Positions 38,629-50,783 of a stretch of DNA of 64,000 nucleotides are shown here, piece by piece. Below the pieces are notes generated by a model. It worked only from the letters and a program-made list of their open reading frames with translations. It had not been told where the DNA came from and made no database searches. The first letter of the stretch is position 1; the number at the start of each line of letters is the position of its first letter. Source of the stretch: Austropuccinia psidii. Its lineage: Eukaryota; Basidiomycota; Pucciniomycetes; Pucciniales; Sphaerophragmiaceae. A program made the translations under genes and the position numbers. The stretch is taken from assembly GCA_023105745.1 (NCBI GenBank), contig JALGQZ010000006.1, positions 35,295,686-35,359,685 of the forward strand, given 5' to 3'.

Positions 38629-41600
38629 TTGTACATAACTCTAGAATCAGTAGCCCTATTAATAGAAATATTCCCCCCACTCAGATTAAACATAATGTTG
38701 TCACACCTGAGAGTAACTTAAACAGTGATGCACTGTGGTTGCAAATGTCCCAATTTTCTGAGGAAACTCAAAAGCAGTTTGCAGAACTTGAAGCAAGCCA
38801 TGAGAGGATGAGAAAATTTACAGCCTCCAGAACAAAATTGTTAAACCTCTTCAAGAAGGACATTCTCAATTGAGCAAAGCCTCTGAAGAATCCAATGAAA
38901 GACTGGATCTAGTCTTTGTCAAAAACAACAGAAAAAGGGACAAACATTGTCTGGATCAATACATAAACAATCTATTTAATGTGTACCATAACATGAAGCC
39001 CCAACCACAAGGCCAGGTTATGGATAATCCATATCATAAATAGGACATCAAAGCAGATGCCATGTTGGTGAATAAGGCAAGATCTCCATCTCAATACCAG
39101 TATGAAGATTATATTTCTTATTCTGAGAAGGAAGCCTTTAAGCACCTTCCTGAGGCCTCCAGGTGGCCCAAATTCTCTCGTACAGGAGAATATGATCATA
39201 TGGAGCTCATAGATTATTTTGATGGACTCTTCATCGATGTAACAACTATACTAGACTACTTGATTACTGCTGGACTTAATACAGCATTTAAAGGACATGC
39301 TAGTATTTGGTACACAGAAATAAAAGAACTTCATTTCAGGAGAAACTGGCTATGGTGGAAGAGTCAAATAGTCCAAAAGTACAGAAATGGTACTTGGATA
39401 TGGAAAAGGACCATGTCATTTGAAAGTGACAAGTATTCAGTGGACAAAGATCTATATTTATGGTGTCTTAGAAAGTCTCAAAGACTTAAAGCCATTGAGA
39501 CTCAAATGAACATTCAGATGAGGAATCACAAACTCATCACACAAATGCCAGTAGAACTAGAGAATGCAGTAAAATGAAGATGCAACCAAAATTGCACTCT
39601 AGATGACATTTCAAATACCTTACAAGATGTAAGGAAAAGAACTAATATAGGGAAATATTCCCCATACAAAAGCAGTGGCTTCAAAGAGAAACAACCTTCC
39701 AGGGTGGCGTTCAAAGACAAACCCAGAGAATGAGTGGCAGAAGTGACTAGGAAGAAACATTCTCCTCACAATTGTGGCTCAACAGACCACTATGCCAACA
39801 ACTATCAAAAGGCAAAGAAAAAAGTCTATGCCATTGAGAAAGTCCCAGAGGAGGAATCCCCCACAGAGGATTCTGAATCATAATCTACGGGAGATGTCAT
39901 CAGAGAACAATCTGATTAAGAGAAAGACCCAAGAGAAGAATTTCTACTGGAATACCAAGAGGAAATGGCCTAGAAATTCAGGACATACAGTTGGAAGCAG
40001 GCATGCCACAAGACACTGCCAATAAGAACTTGTGCAAACATATACAGGATGGACAGAAATTCCTGGTCACACCAACCAAAGGATTGGCATACATACATGG
40101 GACAGCCACAAAAATGACCGTTTTCATTGACAATGCTCAACATCCATTGATTATTGACAGTGGGGCACACTGCTCCATAGTGGCCAGAAATTATCTGGAC
40201 AACCACTTCCCAAATTGGAAAAAACAACTCTTGCCAACAAGGCAATGAACTTCAAAAGTGCTTCAGGGAAGATGACTTCCATTGAGACAATTATCAAAGC
40301 AATAATTATACCCCACAGGAAGGGTAATATCAGACTCAAACCAGAGTTTTTAGTGCTCAATGATGCCAACATCCAAGGGTTGTTACGGGGGACAGATTAC
40401 AAGAGGATGTATGCAATTGATATTTACAATAGTAAAAACGGGCACCTTACCATTGATAACAACAAGGAGAAGAAATTTTCACTTGATATATACCAAATAT
40501 GTTCCCAGGATCCACTGAAAGAACTACTGAATAAGTTCGGAGAGGGCCAGTTCAGCACTACCCTCACCAGTAAACAGAAGCTAAGTTTGTTGAAGATGCT
40601 GAGAAAGAATAGACCAGCATTTGCCATTTGTGAGGAACCATTAGGCAAACGAAGAGGTCATGATATAGAAATATATCTGGATGTGGAAAGACCTTATCCA
40701 CCCATTCTCAGGAGACCTCCATACCCAGCAAGTCTGGAGACTAGGAAGGAAATTGAAAAACATCAATGAACTCCTAGACATGGATGTCATCAGAAATATT
40801 GGACACAATGAAATAGTGGAAATCACCCCTCCTGTCCTGATCACCTGCCATGATAGCAAATATAGGCTGTGTGGAGATTTCAGAGCTTTGAACAACTACA
40901 CAAAAGCTGACAGGTACCCTATACCAAGGATACCTTATGCACTAGACAAACTGGCAAAAGCCAAATACATCACCAAGATGGATTGTATGAAAGGCTTCAA
41001 CCAGAATGGAGTCAACCAAAACTGCATGAAACTACTCAGAATCATATGCCATACGGGAATATATGATTACACCAGAATGCCATTTAGAATCAAGAATGCA
41101 CCTGCCCATGTCCAAAGGATGATGGACAAAATATTTCAAGAGGACACATTGGAAGGCTGAATGGTAGTATATATTGATGACATCAATATATACTCAGAGA
41201 CATGGGAAGACCATGTGCAGTACATAGACACAGTCCTCATTAAATGCACACCCATCAATCTGACAACTTTACTTAAAAAGTGCAATTTTGGCCAACAAGA
41301 GCTACTAGCTCTAGGACATAAAGTCTCAGGTCTTAGTATGGAAATAGACCAGAACAAAGTAGCAGGAGTACTGAAAGAGCCAGTACCAAGAATAATTGAA
41401 GAAACCTCATCAAATATTTTGCCCACATGACTAGTAGTCTGTACAAGTTATGTTCAAAAGATTCAGTTTTTGATATTACCAAGGAAGGTATAGATGCATA
41501 TGAGAGGATCTAACATGAACTCACAAATGCACGTGTGCTTATCTTACCTGACTTTGAACTACCATTCAATTTATACATAGATTCAGAATGCAGCCAAGGC

Positions 41601-41881
41601 TTACGGGCAGCCCTTCACCAGAGACAAATTGTGGATGGTTAACCAAGAGAGGGAGTAAGATGCTACATATCTAGGCAACTTAAAGATTCAGAAGGCAGGT
41701 ATGGGGCCACCCAGACTTAATTTCTATGCTTAATCTGGGCTCTTGAGAAACTCCACTATTGTTTGGAGGGTGCAGTCTTTGAAGTCTACACAGACTGCAA
41801 AGCCTTGAAGTCTTTGCTGAACATTAAGCATACCAACAGACACATTTTGAGGTGGAAAATAGCCATCAAAGAGTATAGAGG
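37923..41881 (+). pseudogene. Element B Gag-Pol, decayed and truncated
   Basis: The Gag ATG at 37923 is inside intron 2, 20 nt before exon 3. The first frame runs to a stop at 38331, continues in the same frame at 38391-38873 and again at 39062-39577. The capsid-like block contains YDHMELIDYFDGLF (39190). The zinc knuckle near 39760 is damaged. The protease keeps IIDSGAHCSIVA (40150). RT spans 40681-41430 with YIDDINIY at 41170. RNase H follows to ALKSLLN near 41810 and EYRG at 41870-41881. Stops and single-base shifts separate the pieces. Integrase should lie beyond element C, outside the window. Confidence 0.85.
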
Positions 41882-43500
41882 TGTCACAACCACAAATAAT
41901 CACCCCCTCAATGGGTGTTTCGGCAATTCTAGACTGACCCAAGTTAGGGCCAATTGGCCATACCATATCATTTATGGACAATTGGCCCCCTCTGGTGCTC
42001 CATGGCCTCTGGGACATCTCACACTTCCACTTTCCAAATATGGCCTCAGGCCATATCTTGCCTTCATTGGACTCATTGGCCAATTCTCCACCTCACCAAC
42101 CCCCAGGCCATTATCTGTGTTTTTGGGCCTGGGGGTCATTTAAGTCTTCAAGGGGCCTATGGCCCCTCTATCCACCACCAGGGCCCTTGGCCCAACCCTT
42201 TCTATTAGGGGGGTTTGGGCCTAAATGGCCTTTTTGGGCCATTTAGGCCCCCTACAGGCTCTATGGCCCATGGGCCATAATCCACAGCCCACAGTCCATG
42301 GGACCCTTAGGCCCCTTTAGGCCCAATTCCAATGAGGCCAAAAGGGGCCAAGTTGGCAGTCCATCAGCCCCCAAGGCCAGGTGGGTCCACCTGAGCCAGT
42401 TTTTGACCCCAAATGGCCAAAAACCACCTTAGGACCCAAATTGGCTATAAAATCAGTTCATGGCCTCTGGCAACCATCAGAGGCCACCAGATCAGCTCCA
42501 AGAAAGGATTCCCCTCCATTTCAGGGGAAGACTTCCCTTCCATCAATGCACCCCATACTCAGGGACCAGGAGTGGTGCATACATGGTATAATATACCATT
42601 ATGCACCATTTTTGCTAAGCAATCCAATGGTGACACTTCCAGGACCCAATTACATGATTCCAAATCAAGCCCCAAATCCATCACCACTTTCAAAGGAGGA
42701 CCTTTCACATATTCAGTCTGGAAACTCCCTGGAAGCTAACAGAAGACCATTCAAGGACCTCAACTACCTGGCCCTGCAGGAGTTGGGTTGCCAATTCTCA
42801 CCAAGACTATTCTAAGGGAAATTCCAAGAGGTAATCTATCATTTTAGTAATTGTCAAGGCATAAAGTAACCAGCATCCCTTGGACAACTCAATCGGTCCA
42901 TACAGGTAGTAATCAAGCAGCCTGTATGGCCTTGGCCCAATTGGCCCAATTCATATTCCACCGTGGGAATTCAGTCCCACAGTTCATTTCTCAAGATGGC
43001 CAGATCTTTATTGGGCCAATTCAGACAAAACAGACGGGTGACTTACCTTCCAGGATCAGCCTTTCAGCTTTTCACGAATACCGGCCACCTTTCATCACCT
43101 GGAGACTTTTCCCCAGTTAATTAATATATTGGATTTATTTTCATCCCTGTTTTCTTTTCCTTATTGAATTAAATACTTATAATCTTAAGTCAGTCATTTG
43201 CACCTTTTCTTCTTTTCCTGTCAGTGGATATTGGTGGTCATATCCTTTACTAATTTCATTGTTCTTTCTGGCAGGTTGAGACAGTGAATTGAGGATTCAT
43301 TTGGTTGGCTCTTTGGATTTTGGCTTCTCATCATCCTGGACATTGGATTCCTTTTCTTTTGACTTTTGTCATACTTGTATTTAACTTTTATTCTTTTTTA
43401 AAGAAATATATGCTTTTATTCCTTTATTCTTTTGGAGCCCTCCAAGTTCTTGATTCCTCAGTGCCAGGCCACTCTTACTTCCATAGTAGCCCCTGTGACA
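41882..43500 (+). repeat. Element C 5' LTR (1619 bp)
   Basis: It starts TGTCACAACCAC and ends GCCCCTGTGACA, the same ends as the 761-bp LTRs of E (TGTAACAACCAC...GCCCCTGTGACA). The R/U5 part (43100-43500) aligns with E, with blocks such as TTTGAGCCCTCC (E) against TTTGGAGCCCTCC (C). The U3 is about 850 bp longer than in E and contains a GGCC-rich tract (41990-42430). Confidence 0.8.
41990..42430. repeat. GGCC-rich tract in U3 of element C
   Basis: A dense run of GGCC, GGGCC and CCATGG words gives a local GC island in AT-rich surroundings. Open frames across it (for example 41954-42246) are low-complexity and show no family. A similar but CpG-rich tract lies in the 3' region of E (51240-51640, opposite orientation). 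Confidence 0.8.
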
Positions 43501-43515
43501 TTATATTAATTAACT
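43501..43515 (+). promoter_or_regulatory. Element C self-primer binding site
   Basis: TTATATTAATTAACT directly follows the LTR and has no TGG of a tRNA-type site. Its reverse complement matches AGTTAATTAATATA in the LTR at 43115-43128 over 14 nt. This is the arrangement used by Tf1 of fission yeast, where the 5' end of the RNA folds back as the primer. Confidence 0.65.
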
Positions 43516-44213
43516 AATAAGCTCTTTTCATTCTGTTCATTAATTCTTTTATCATTCTTATTCATTCATTTCATCAAAAGTATGACTCTTTAATTCTTAT
43601 GAACATTATGATTCTTCATCACTTCTAAATTTTCTCTCATTCATTCTTCATTTTGAAAATTGAAAGCTGACCCAAATCTTATTTCTGTTTTCTCTTTTAA
43701 ATCTTATTTCAAATCATCAATTTCATTTCATTCTTAGTTTAAGTGTAATATCATTTTTCATTTGATTTTTCAAATTGGTCATCAATATTGTTCAGACAAA
43801 CTCTTCATATCAAGATTCATTTTGAATTGTTCTTCAAGAATTTGTGATTTTCAAGAAGATTTCACTTGAATTGAATTGATTGACTTATTTGACATATAAC
43901 TGATATTGACTTAAAGAAAATTGATTGACCTGAATATTTAATTGATTTTGCTGATTTTTCACATCAAGACTTTTGACATATATTGAAATTTCCTCAAGAA
44001 TTCATTTGATTGACTGATTTTTGAAAGATTTTGATTTGATTGATTTTGACATATTGATTCATTGACTTCAAGATTTCATTTGACATTAATTGATTGATTA
44101 CTCCAAGATTTCATTTTTATTGATTGATTTTCCTCAAGATTTGATTGTTGATTTTTGACTTCAAGCAAATTTTGATTTTTTATTCATTTAATTCAATTTT
44201 GTTCCTGAAAATC
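43516..44213 (+). other. Element C leader with degenerate TTGATTGATT / CTCAAGATT repeats
   Basis: Non-coding leader between the primer site and the gag ATG. From about 43800 it is built from short degenerate units such as TTGATTGATTT and CTTCAAGATTT. The leader of E has the same units, so the pattern belongs to the family. Confidence 0.7.
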
Positions 44214-45504
44214 ATGACTATTCAACATACACCTCCTGAAATACAGACCAGAACTCAGACCAGAACTCAAGCTGTTCTTACTCCAATTCCAAGAGCTCCT
44301 TTTGATGGTACCCCAGCAGTTCCTCGTCTGAGGGCCCTGTATGTAAGGAGAAGCACCATCCATCCAGGAAGGAAGAGGGCCAAGAAGATTAAGCTCATTC
44401 TCAGGAGTAGTTGGAAGATTCCCAGGACTTTCAAGAACCAATCTCAAAGGTCCAGGTGAAGATGGTGAAGAGGAGGAGGAGAATTCTGTGGAAAAGGAAG
44501 AGTCTGATGACACTGAAGGTGTCCCTGCTCCTGTGGGAGCATCCTAAAGTACTGGAGGACCAACTCTAGCCCAGTCTTATCAGCCTGTCTCTCATCAGTC
44601 TGAACCATCCTTATTGGCCATTATGCAGCAGATGACTGAAATTATGGCCAATCTTCAAGCAGATTCATCTTCTGAGTCATAACAACCACCAGAATACTTT
44701 GATGGGACTCAGCCCTTCAAATTCAGAAGCTTCATTCAGTCTTGCCAGTTAATCTTTCATAATCATCCGGAAAACTTCTCTCAAGACAGAAAGAAGGTTC
44801 TTTATGCCACTTCATTTCTCATTGGCAGGGCTGCAAAACGGATTGAGCCTTATCTTTCCAATCTCACCAATCAAGACTCAAATTATCTTCTGAATTCTTG
44901 GATTTCATTTAAATCTCAGCTCTTTCCTTTATTTGGGGACTCAAATGAAGTCAGAAATCCTGAAAAAGAATTGAATTCTCTAAGAATGAAAGAAGGCAGC
45001 CATGTTTCTTTATAAATGGCCGATTTCAGGAGTTTGGTCTCAAGAATTGGAGATTGGGGTGAAAGGGCTCTTATGCATCATTTCAGGAGGGGATTGCCAT
45101 CCAGGATTTTGGAACAGTTGGCCTCCCATGCTTCAAGAATTGACTCTCTTGAAGACTTAATAGACGTTACCCTGGAGCTTGATACCAGGTACCATGTTAG
45201 GCAGAAAGACAAGAGTCATCATCAAGAGAAAAAGTCTGAAGCCTCAAAGGCAAGTTCTTCTCATCCTCAAAATTCTTCAAGCTCAAGTCATAAGAAGAAG
45301 AAGAATTTCCAGAAGAGGGACAAGCCCCATTCTTATTTGCTGAATAAATACTTCAAGTTAATGAATTCTGAAAAAGAAAGAAGAATCAAGGAGGGTCTAT
45401 GTAGCTATTGTGGTGGGAAGCATAGTATTGAGTCCTGTTTTGAAAGGCCTAAAAACAAGCTTACTCAACGGTCAGGCCAATTTCCCAGCCAGGGAAAATC
45501 CTGA
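44214..45504 (+). pseudogene. Element C Gag, decayed
   Basis: It starts MTIQHTPPEIQ at 44214. A frame change lies between 44330 and 44460. In-frame TAA codons occur near 44546, 44680 and 45013. The capsid-like core reads FRSFIQSCQLIF...LYATSFLIGRA, then FRSLVSRIGDWGERAL at 45020. A zinc knuckle CSYCGGKHSIESC near 45405 has three rather than four residues between the second Cys and the His. It ends at TGA 45502-45504. It is collinear with the better preserved Gag of E. Confidence 0.85.
45492..45498 (+). promoter_or_regulatory. Candidate -1 ribosomal frameshift site (GGGAAAA) before the gag stop of C
   Basis: In the gag frame the codons read CAG GGA AAA TCC TGA. The heptamer G-GGA-AAA fits X-XXY-YYZ, and the pol frame is the -1 frame. 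Element E has the same heptamer one codon before its stop. Confidence 0.6.
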
Positions 45505-46913
45505 GTGAAGACCATGTTGTGTTCAATGGTCTTCACTGTTTTCCATTCAGAGCAAAATTGTGCATTCTGAATACTGGTGTCAAGAATTCTCTTAAATTCT
45601 CTGTTTTTTCTTTTCTTTGTGATATTTTTTTACAGTTTTCTCATTGACTCTGGTGCTACAAACTCATTTATTGCAAGCAGTTTGTTCATAAGTATTACTT
45701 GACTATGTCAGAACTTCCAGAGAAGATTCTTCTTATCATTTTGGACTCCTCTGAGTCCCTTTCCTTATTTGTGACTCACCATACAAATATATGGCTGAGC
45801 TTCCTTCATTCCCAAGCTTTGAATGGGACTTTTTAGTCATTGATACTCCCAAGGGAGAAGACCTCATATTGGGATTTGACTTTCTTAATCACTTTAATCC
45901 TTCTATTGATTGGAGGCAAGGGCTGATCACGTTTAATTCTGATCATAAGGACTATTGTGATCCTCTTAAATCCTTCAGTAATGACTTTTCTTCTGCCACA
46001 TCATGTGCAGCTCTGGTTGGTAATTCTAGAACACCATCATTTCCATCTTCTGTCCATTTTCCTTCCCTTAATTCCCATGCATCATTACTATCCACTATAG
46101 ATGAAGTCTTCAAAGAGATTCAAGATGTTGGAGAAGATAATTCTGTATCTTCACTTCATCTCTTCTTTGGGAATATGGACCTTCCTCCTTCATCTTATCA
46201 CGACTCCCTGTAGGAGTTGTGGGATTAGGAGGAAGAGCCAGAAGAAGTTGAAACCCTGATGAAGGTTGTTCCTTCTGTCTATCACCAGTACTTGGATGTA
46301 TTTTCCAACGTGAAAGCAGAGAAACTTCCTCCTCACCACGCCTGTGATTATCATATCAAGCTGGATAGGTCTCTACCTCCACTTGGAGTGATCTACTCTC
46401 TATCAAACCCGGAGTCAGATACACTCAAGGCCTACATCTCAGATAATGTAGAGAAAGGTTTCATCCGACCAAGCTCCTCTTCAACAGGAGCACCTGTCCT
46501 CTTTGTTAAAAGGAAAGATGGTGGCCTCCGTTTGTGTGTTAATTACCACAAACTCAATGATGTTACTAGGAAGAACAAGTATCCTGTTCCTCCTATGAAT
46601 CAGCTTCTCAATGTCTTTAATGGTTCTTCTATCTTCTCCAAAATTGATTTTTGTGGTGAATATAACCTGCTCAGAATCAATGAGGGTGATGAACATTTGA
46701 CAGCTTTTAGAACTAGATATGGCATTTATGAGTACTTGGTTATGCCATTTGGGCTCACCAATGCTCCTGCCTCTTTTCAAAATATTGTCAATGATATTTT
46801 CCAAGATCTTCTTGATGTTTATGTTGGGGTTTATTTTGATGACATTATGGTCCTTTCCAAATCTGAGGAAGAAAATGTCACTCATGTGTCCACGGTTCTT
46901 TCCATAATCAGAG

Positions 46914-49060
46914 TGTGAGCCTGTGAGGTATGTATAACATACCCATAAGGCCACAAATAACTTTATACAAAGTTAAATTTATCTTCAACAGACTTTTTAA
47001 TTGAATTTAAAATAAAAAATAACAAAAAATAAGCATAACTTTTTTTTTGGATAAACAAAGTTATAAATATTATGTCATTTTTGGACTCTACACCAAAAAT
47101 AACCTAGGGTACATCCATAAGGTGTTATACCACAAAACACTTATTTCTTATGTTATTGGAAGATTTAAGAGTCTCACAGTACTAATGTAAGTTTTTTAAC
47201 ATTTTTTAAAATTGTTCAATTTAAGCTTAAATAAGCTTAAATTTAAAGTTGCATAAGGTTTATGCAAACTTACCAAAATTTTAGTTAAAATTGAGGTGTT
47301 GTGTATATTTACTGAATTGGCTAAGGATTTGCCATACAGAATGTAAATCCTGCGTGAGCTCAATTTGAAAGGGTTGAAGGCCATAGTATGGCTTTAAATA
47401 AATAAAAGGGCAAAATCCACGCAGAAAGGTGGGACAAAGGAAAAAGACCAAATAGAGCTGGGGTACCCAACTTTTTGGATCAGCAAGGATTCAATTAAGG
47501 TTGTCCACCTGTATTGAAGGATTTTCAACCTTATTTAAACTTTAAGATTAGACTTTGGCCAAAATTAAAGCTTCAACTGGTTTTATCCCAATTTGGACAG
47601 GAATTTCAAGCTGCCAAAGGGTAAATCCCAATATGCAGGCTTGAATTTAAGGTTTCAAGAACTGTCAAAACTTAATTAAGCTTAAAATTTTAAGGCTAAA
47701 AGCATTAAAACCTTATCAAAAGTTAAGGTTTGGTGTGTATTGCTCTTTTACATGGAAAAATAGCAATAACTTCAAAAATTCATTAGGAATCCAATTCTTA
47801 ATGGATTTGCTTGAAAATTTCACACAGCTTACAATTTAGTATTATCTATATATAAATTGAATTTTAAGTATCTTTCTAAATAAATTTTCTGGATATTTAG
47901 CCTGTAAATTTACTCTTTTAATGAAAGCTCAAAGAAAATTATAATTTCTTTAAAAATTAATTAAAAATTGAGTTTAAGAGATTTCTGCTTGAAACTCTAT
48001 TTTTAAGTTTTTCATCTGATGAACTTTAATATGAATAAGTTTCTTCATATTAAAAACTTAAAATAATTAGTTTCAATGAGGATTAAAGTTACATGGAGTT
48101 AAGAATAACACTGATAACTTTAAATTAGAATTAAAAATAAGTTACCTTAAGTTAAGAACTTTATTTTTAAGCATGGGTTTTCAGTTTTGACCTGAGAACG
48201 CCCTCTATATTCATGATGAATCATGAGAGCTTCTCTGAAGATATAAAAAGAGTCTTTTCATCACTGTTTTTGTCCATCATTCATTATCAATCCAATCATA
48301 TTAGAAATTTAAATAGGTAAAGTTTTATTAAATATAAAATCTTATTATTAAAGTAGTTCTTAAGTTATTATATTCTTTATTAATGAAAATAAGCAAATTG
48401 AAATCATAGAATTCAGATTATTGTTGTAATCACCAATAATATATTTTATTATATAAATTATCATCTAAATATCTTCTAAAAATCCACAAACTCCTCTTAA
48501 AAACTCTTCAATCATAATTTTTATTATAAGAAGTTGTTTTATCTCTAAAAATATTGATTTTTGGTGTGTTTTTAACTTATAATTATTACTTAATATAATA
48601 ACTGTTGTTGTTTAACTTGTTGTATTACATAAATATTTCAAGTAAGTGTACTCTAAGGTTCTATATCTTTTTTTATCTAGTATTAGTTGTTTTATATAGA
48701 ATTTTTCTATAAGGATTATTTCTGCATAGTGTGTGTTTTAATTCTTTTATAAATAATATTTATATTATTCATAAGTGGTTAATATCATATTTTCGATGTG
48801 TAATTGTCTCCTTAAGAGCTTTACACTTCTTATTGTTATAATTGTCAGTTACTATAACAATAATAGAATAATTATAATTTATTATAACTATTATATTTTT
48901 ATAATAATAATAAAATTTATTTTTTTATATAATTATTTTTAATAATTATATTTAAATTTGTGGTTATAATATTCTGTTATATTATACATTTCTACTGAGG
49001 ACAGTCATAGTACTCTTGATATTGCTACTATTATCAAGAGTTTCATAGACAAACCTTACA
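46914..49060 (+). mobile_element. Solo Gypsy LTR (copy D) in pol of element C, 2147 bp
   Basis: It starts TGTGAGCCTGTGAGG and ends GACAAACCTTACA. CAGAG lies on both sides (46909-46913 and 49061-49065), a perfect 5-bp duplication. Removing the LTR and one CAGAG restores the RT frame from LSIIR to ANTIFAKDSKC. It matches the LTR of element A throughout. Confidence 0.95.
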
Positions 49061-50007
49061 CAGAGCCAATACCATTTTTGCTAAGGACTCCAAGTGCTTA
49101 TTCCATGTTTCTAGTGTGGAATATTTGGGTTGTGATGTTTCTTCTGAAGGCCTGAAGATGGACCAAGCAAAAGTCCAGCAGATTGTAAATTGGCCACCTC
49201 AAAGAAACCTCAGGGCTCTTCAATCTTTCCTTGGCTTTGCCAGTTTCTACTGCTGTTTCATCAAGAATTATTCAATAAAAATCATTTCACTCACCAATTT
49301 CCTCAAGAAAGATTCCTGTTTTCCCCTCAATGAGGAAGCTCTTAGTCAGTTTCACCATTTCAAAGAGGCTTTCACCACTGCCCCAATCCTTTCCCACTTC
49401 AATCCTTCTCTACCCACCATTTTGGAGACTGATGCATCCAATTATGTGTTGGATGATGTACTGAGTCAGGTCTCTTACTCAGAAAAACATCCCATTGAAT
49501 TTGACAGACGCAAGCTGATTCTAGCAGAGCTGAACAATGAGATTCATGACAAGGAGCTCCTTGGCATAGTCTGGGCTCTCAAGCACTCAAGGGCTTTTCT
49601 TCTTTCCCTTTCTTCATCTTTTGAAGTTCTCACCAATCACTCTTCCCTTCAATACTCCATGACTCCAAAAGTTCTTACTCGCCATGAAGCCCGCTGTGCA
49701 GAATTCCTCTCTGAATTTCACTCTTTAATCACTTACCGCCCTGGCCACCTAGCTACTCTTCCAGACACTTTATCACGTTGGGACAACGTTCATACAGAGA
49801 GAGGGGAGGATTTCATCAGAAAGAATCCAATGAACTTTCAACAGCTCATCAAGCAGGATGGAGTCCAACCTTCAAGATATTTTGCAGTCAAGGTGGAATC
49901 CTTTTCAAATTTGATTTATTCAATTCAGAAGGCTCTATGGCAAGATTCTCAGTACAGAAGTGTTCTTCAAGAATTGAGTAAAGGTAAATCTGTCCAAGAT
50001 TACTCTC

Positions 50008-50768
50008 TGTCACAGGGGCTCTTCGAAGTGAAGAGGGCCTGGCACTCAGTAAACTGGGACTCACTTATGGAGGGCTCAAAGATAAGATAAAAAGAGATAC
50101 ACTTAAGAGTGTTAAAGATAAATTGCTAAAGAATAAATATAAGAAAAAGCAGCAACAAAAGATAAGAGTAAAAGAATAGAAGAGCCAACCACAAACAAGT
50201 CCAAGTCCACTGTTTCAACCTGTCAGAATGGAAAGAGAAGGGTTAATAAGGATATGGCCACCCAACTCATACTGTACAGGCGAAGAGAGAAATGCAAAGA
50301 CTAACTTAAAATTAAATAATTATAATACCCAAAATAAGGATAAGAATAATTATGAAATGATAAATAAACTAAATTAATTAACTGGGGAAAAGTCCCCAGG
50401 GGGGAGAAAGAGGGGCTGGTATATGTGAGAATCACCAGCCCTGATCCAGAGGAAGAATTTTCATGAGAATAATTGATGATTGAATTGAGTCTGGCCAATA
50501 CAGGTCCTGTACAGCTGTACAGAACCTGTACAAGAGGTGTGGGGTATTTGAGTGATCATACAGTTCCATACTGGTGTATTGAAACTGTATTGGGTGAAAC
50601 CAGCCTGTACAGGTATTGACAGGCTGTATTGAGGTACCAAGCTGTATGCATGTTTCAGAATGAAGATTGCTGAAATTGAATGCTGATACAAATGCTGGAT
50701 CTGCTGATTTGAGGTGTCTGAGTGGGTGTGTGAATGAATACCCTTACCTCTGATGAGTGGTTGTTACA
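50008..50768 (-). repeat. Element E 3' LTR (761 bp)
   Basis: On the minus strand it runs TGTAACAACCAC...GCCCCTGTGACA. It is adjacent to the target copy CTCTC at 50003-50007. Confidence 0.95.
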
Positions 50769-50783
50769 GTATCCCCCTCTTGA
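50769..50783 (-). promoter_or_regulatory. Element E polypurine tract
   Basis: On the minus strand TCAAGAGGGGGATAC immediately precedes the 3' LTR. This is the expected primer for plus-strand DNA synthesis. Confidence 0.75.

Larger units (their letters stand above)
33687..41881 (+). mobile_element. Ty3/Gypsy element B, left part, truncated by element C
   Basis: It comprises the 5' LTR, primer binding site, leader intron, exon 2 (split by solo LTR X), accessory/Gag overlap, and Pol to the end of RNase H. It stops within the segment EYRG at 41881, where LTR C begins. It is inserted into the integrase of element A. Confidence 0.85.

Noticed and set aside
41954..42246. Overlapping open frames in the GGCC-rich U3 of element C
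   Set aside because: Two frames are open together because the repeat words lack stop codons; composition is repetitive and there is no similarity.
43810..44160. CRISPR-like or satellite array in the C leader
   Set aside because: The units are short, degenerate and unequally spaced. The same pattern in E shows it is a family leader, and the genome is eukaryotic.
46481..46954. 157-codon minus-strand frame in element C RT
   Set aside because: Antisense shadow of the reverse transcriptase; the same kind of shadow appears opposite the RT of E.
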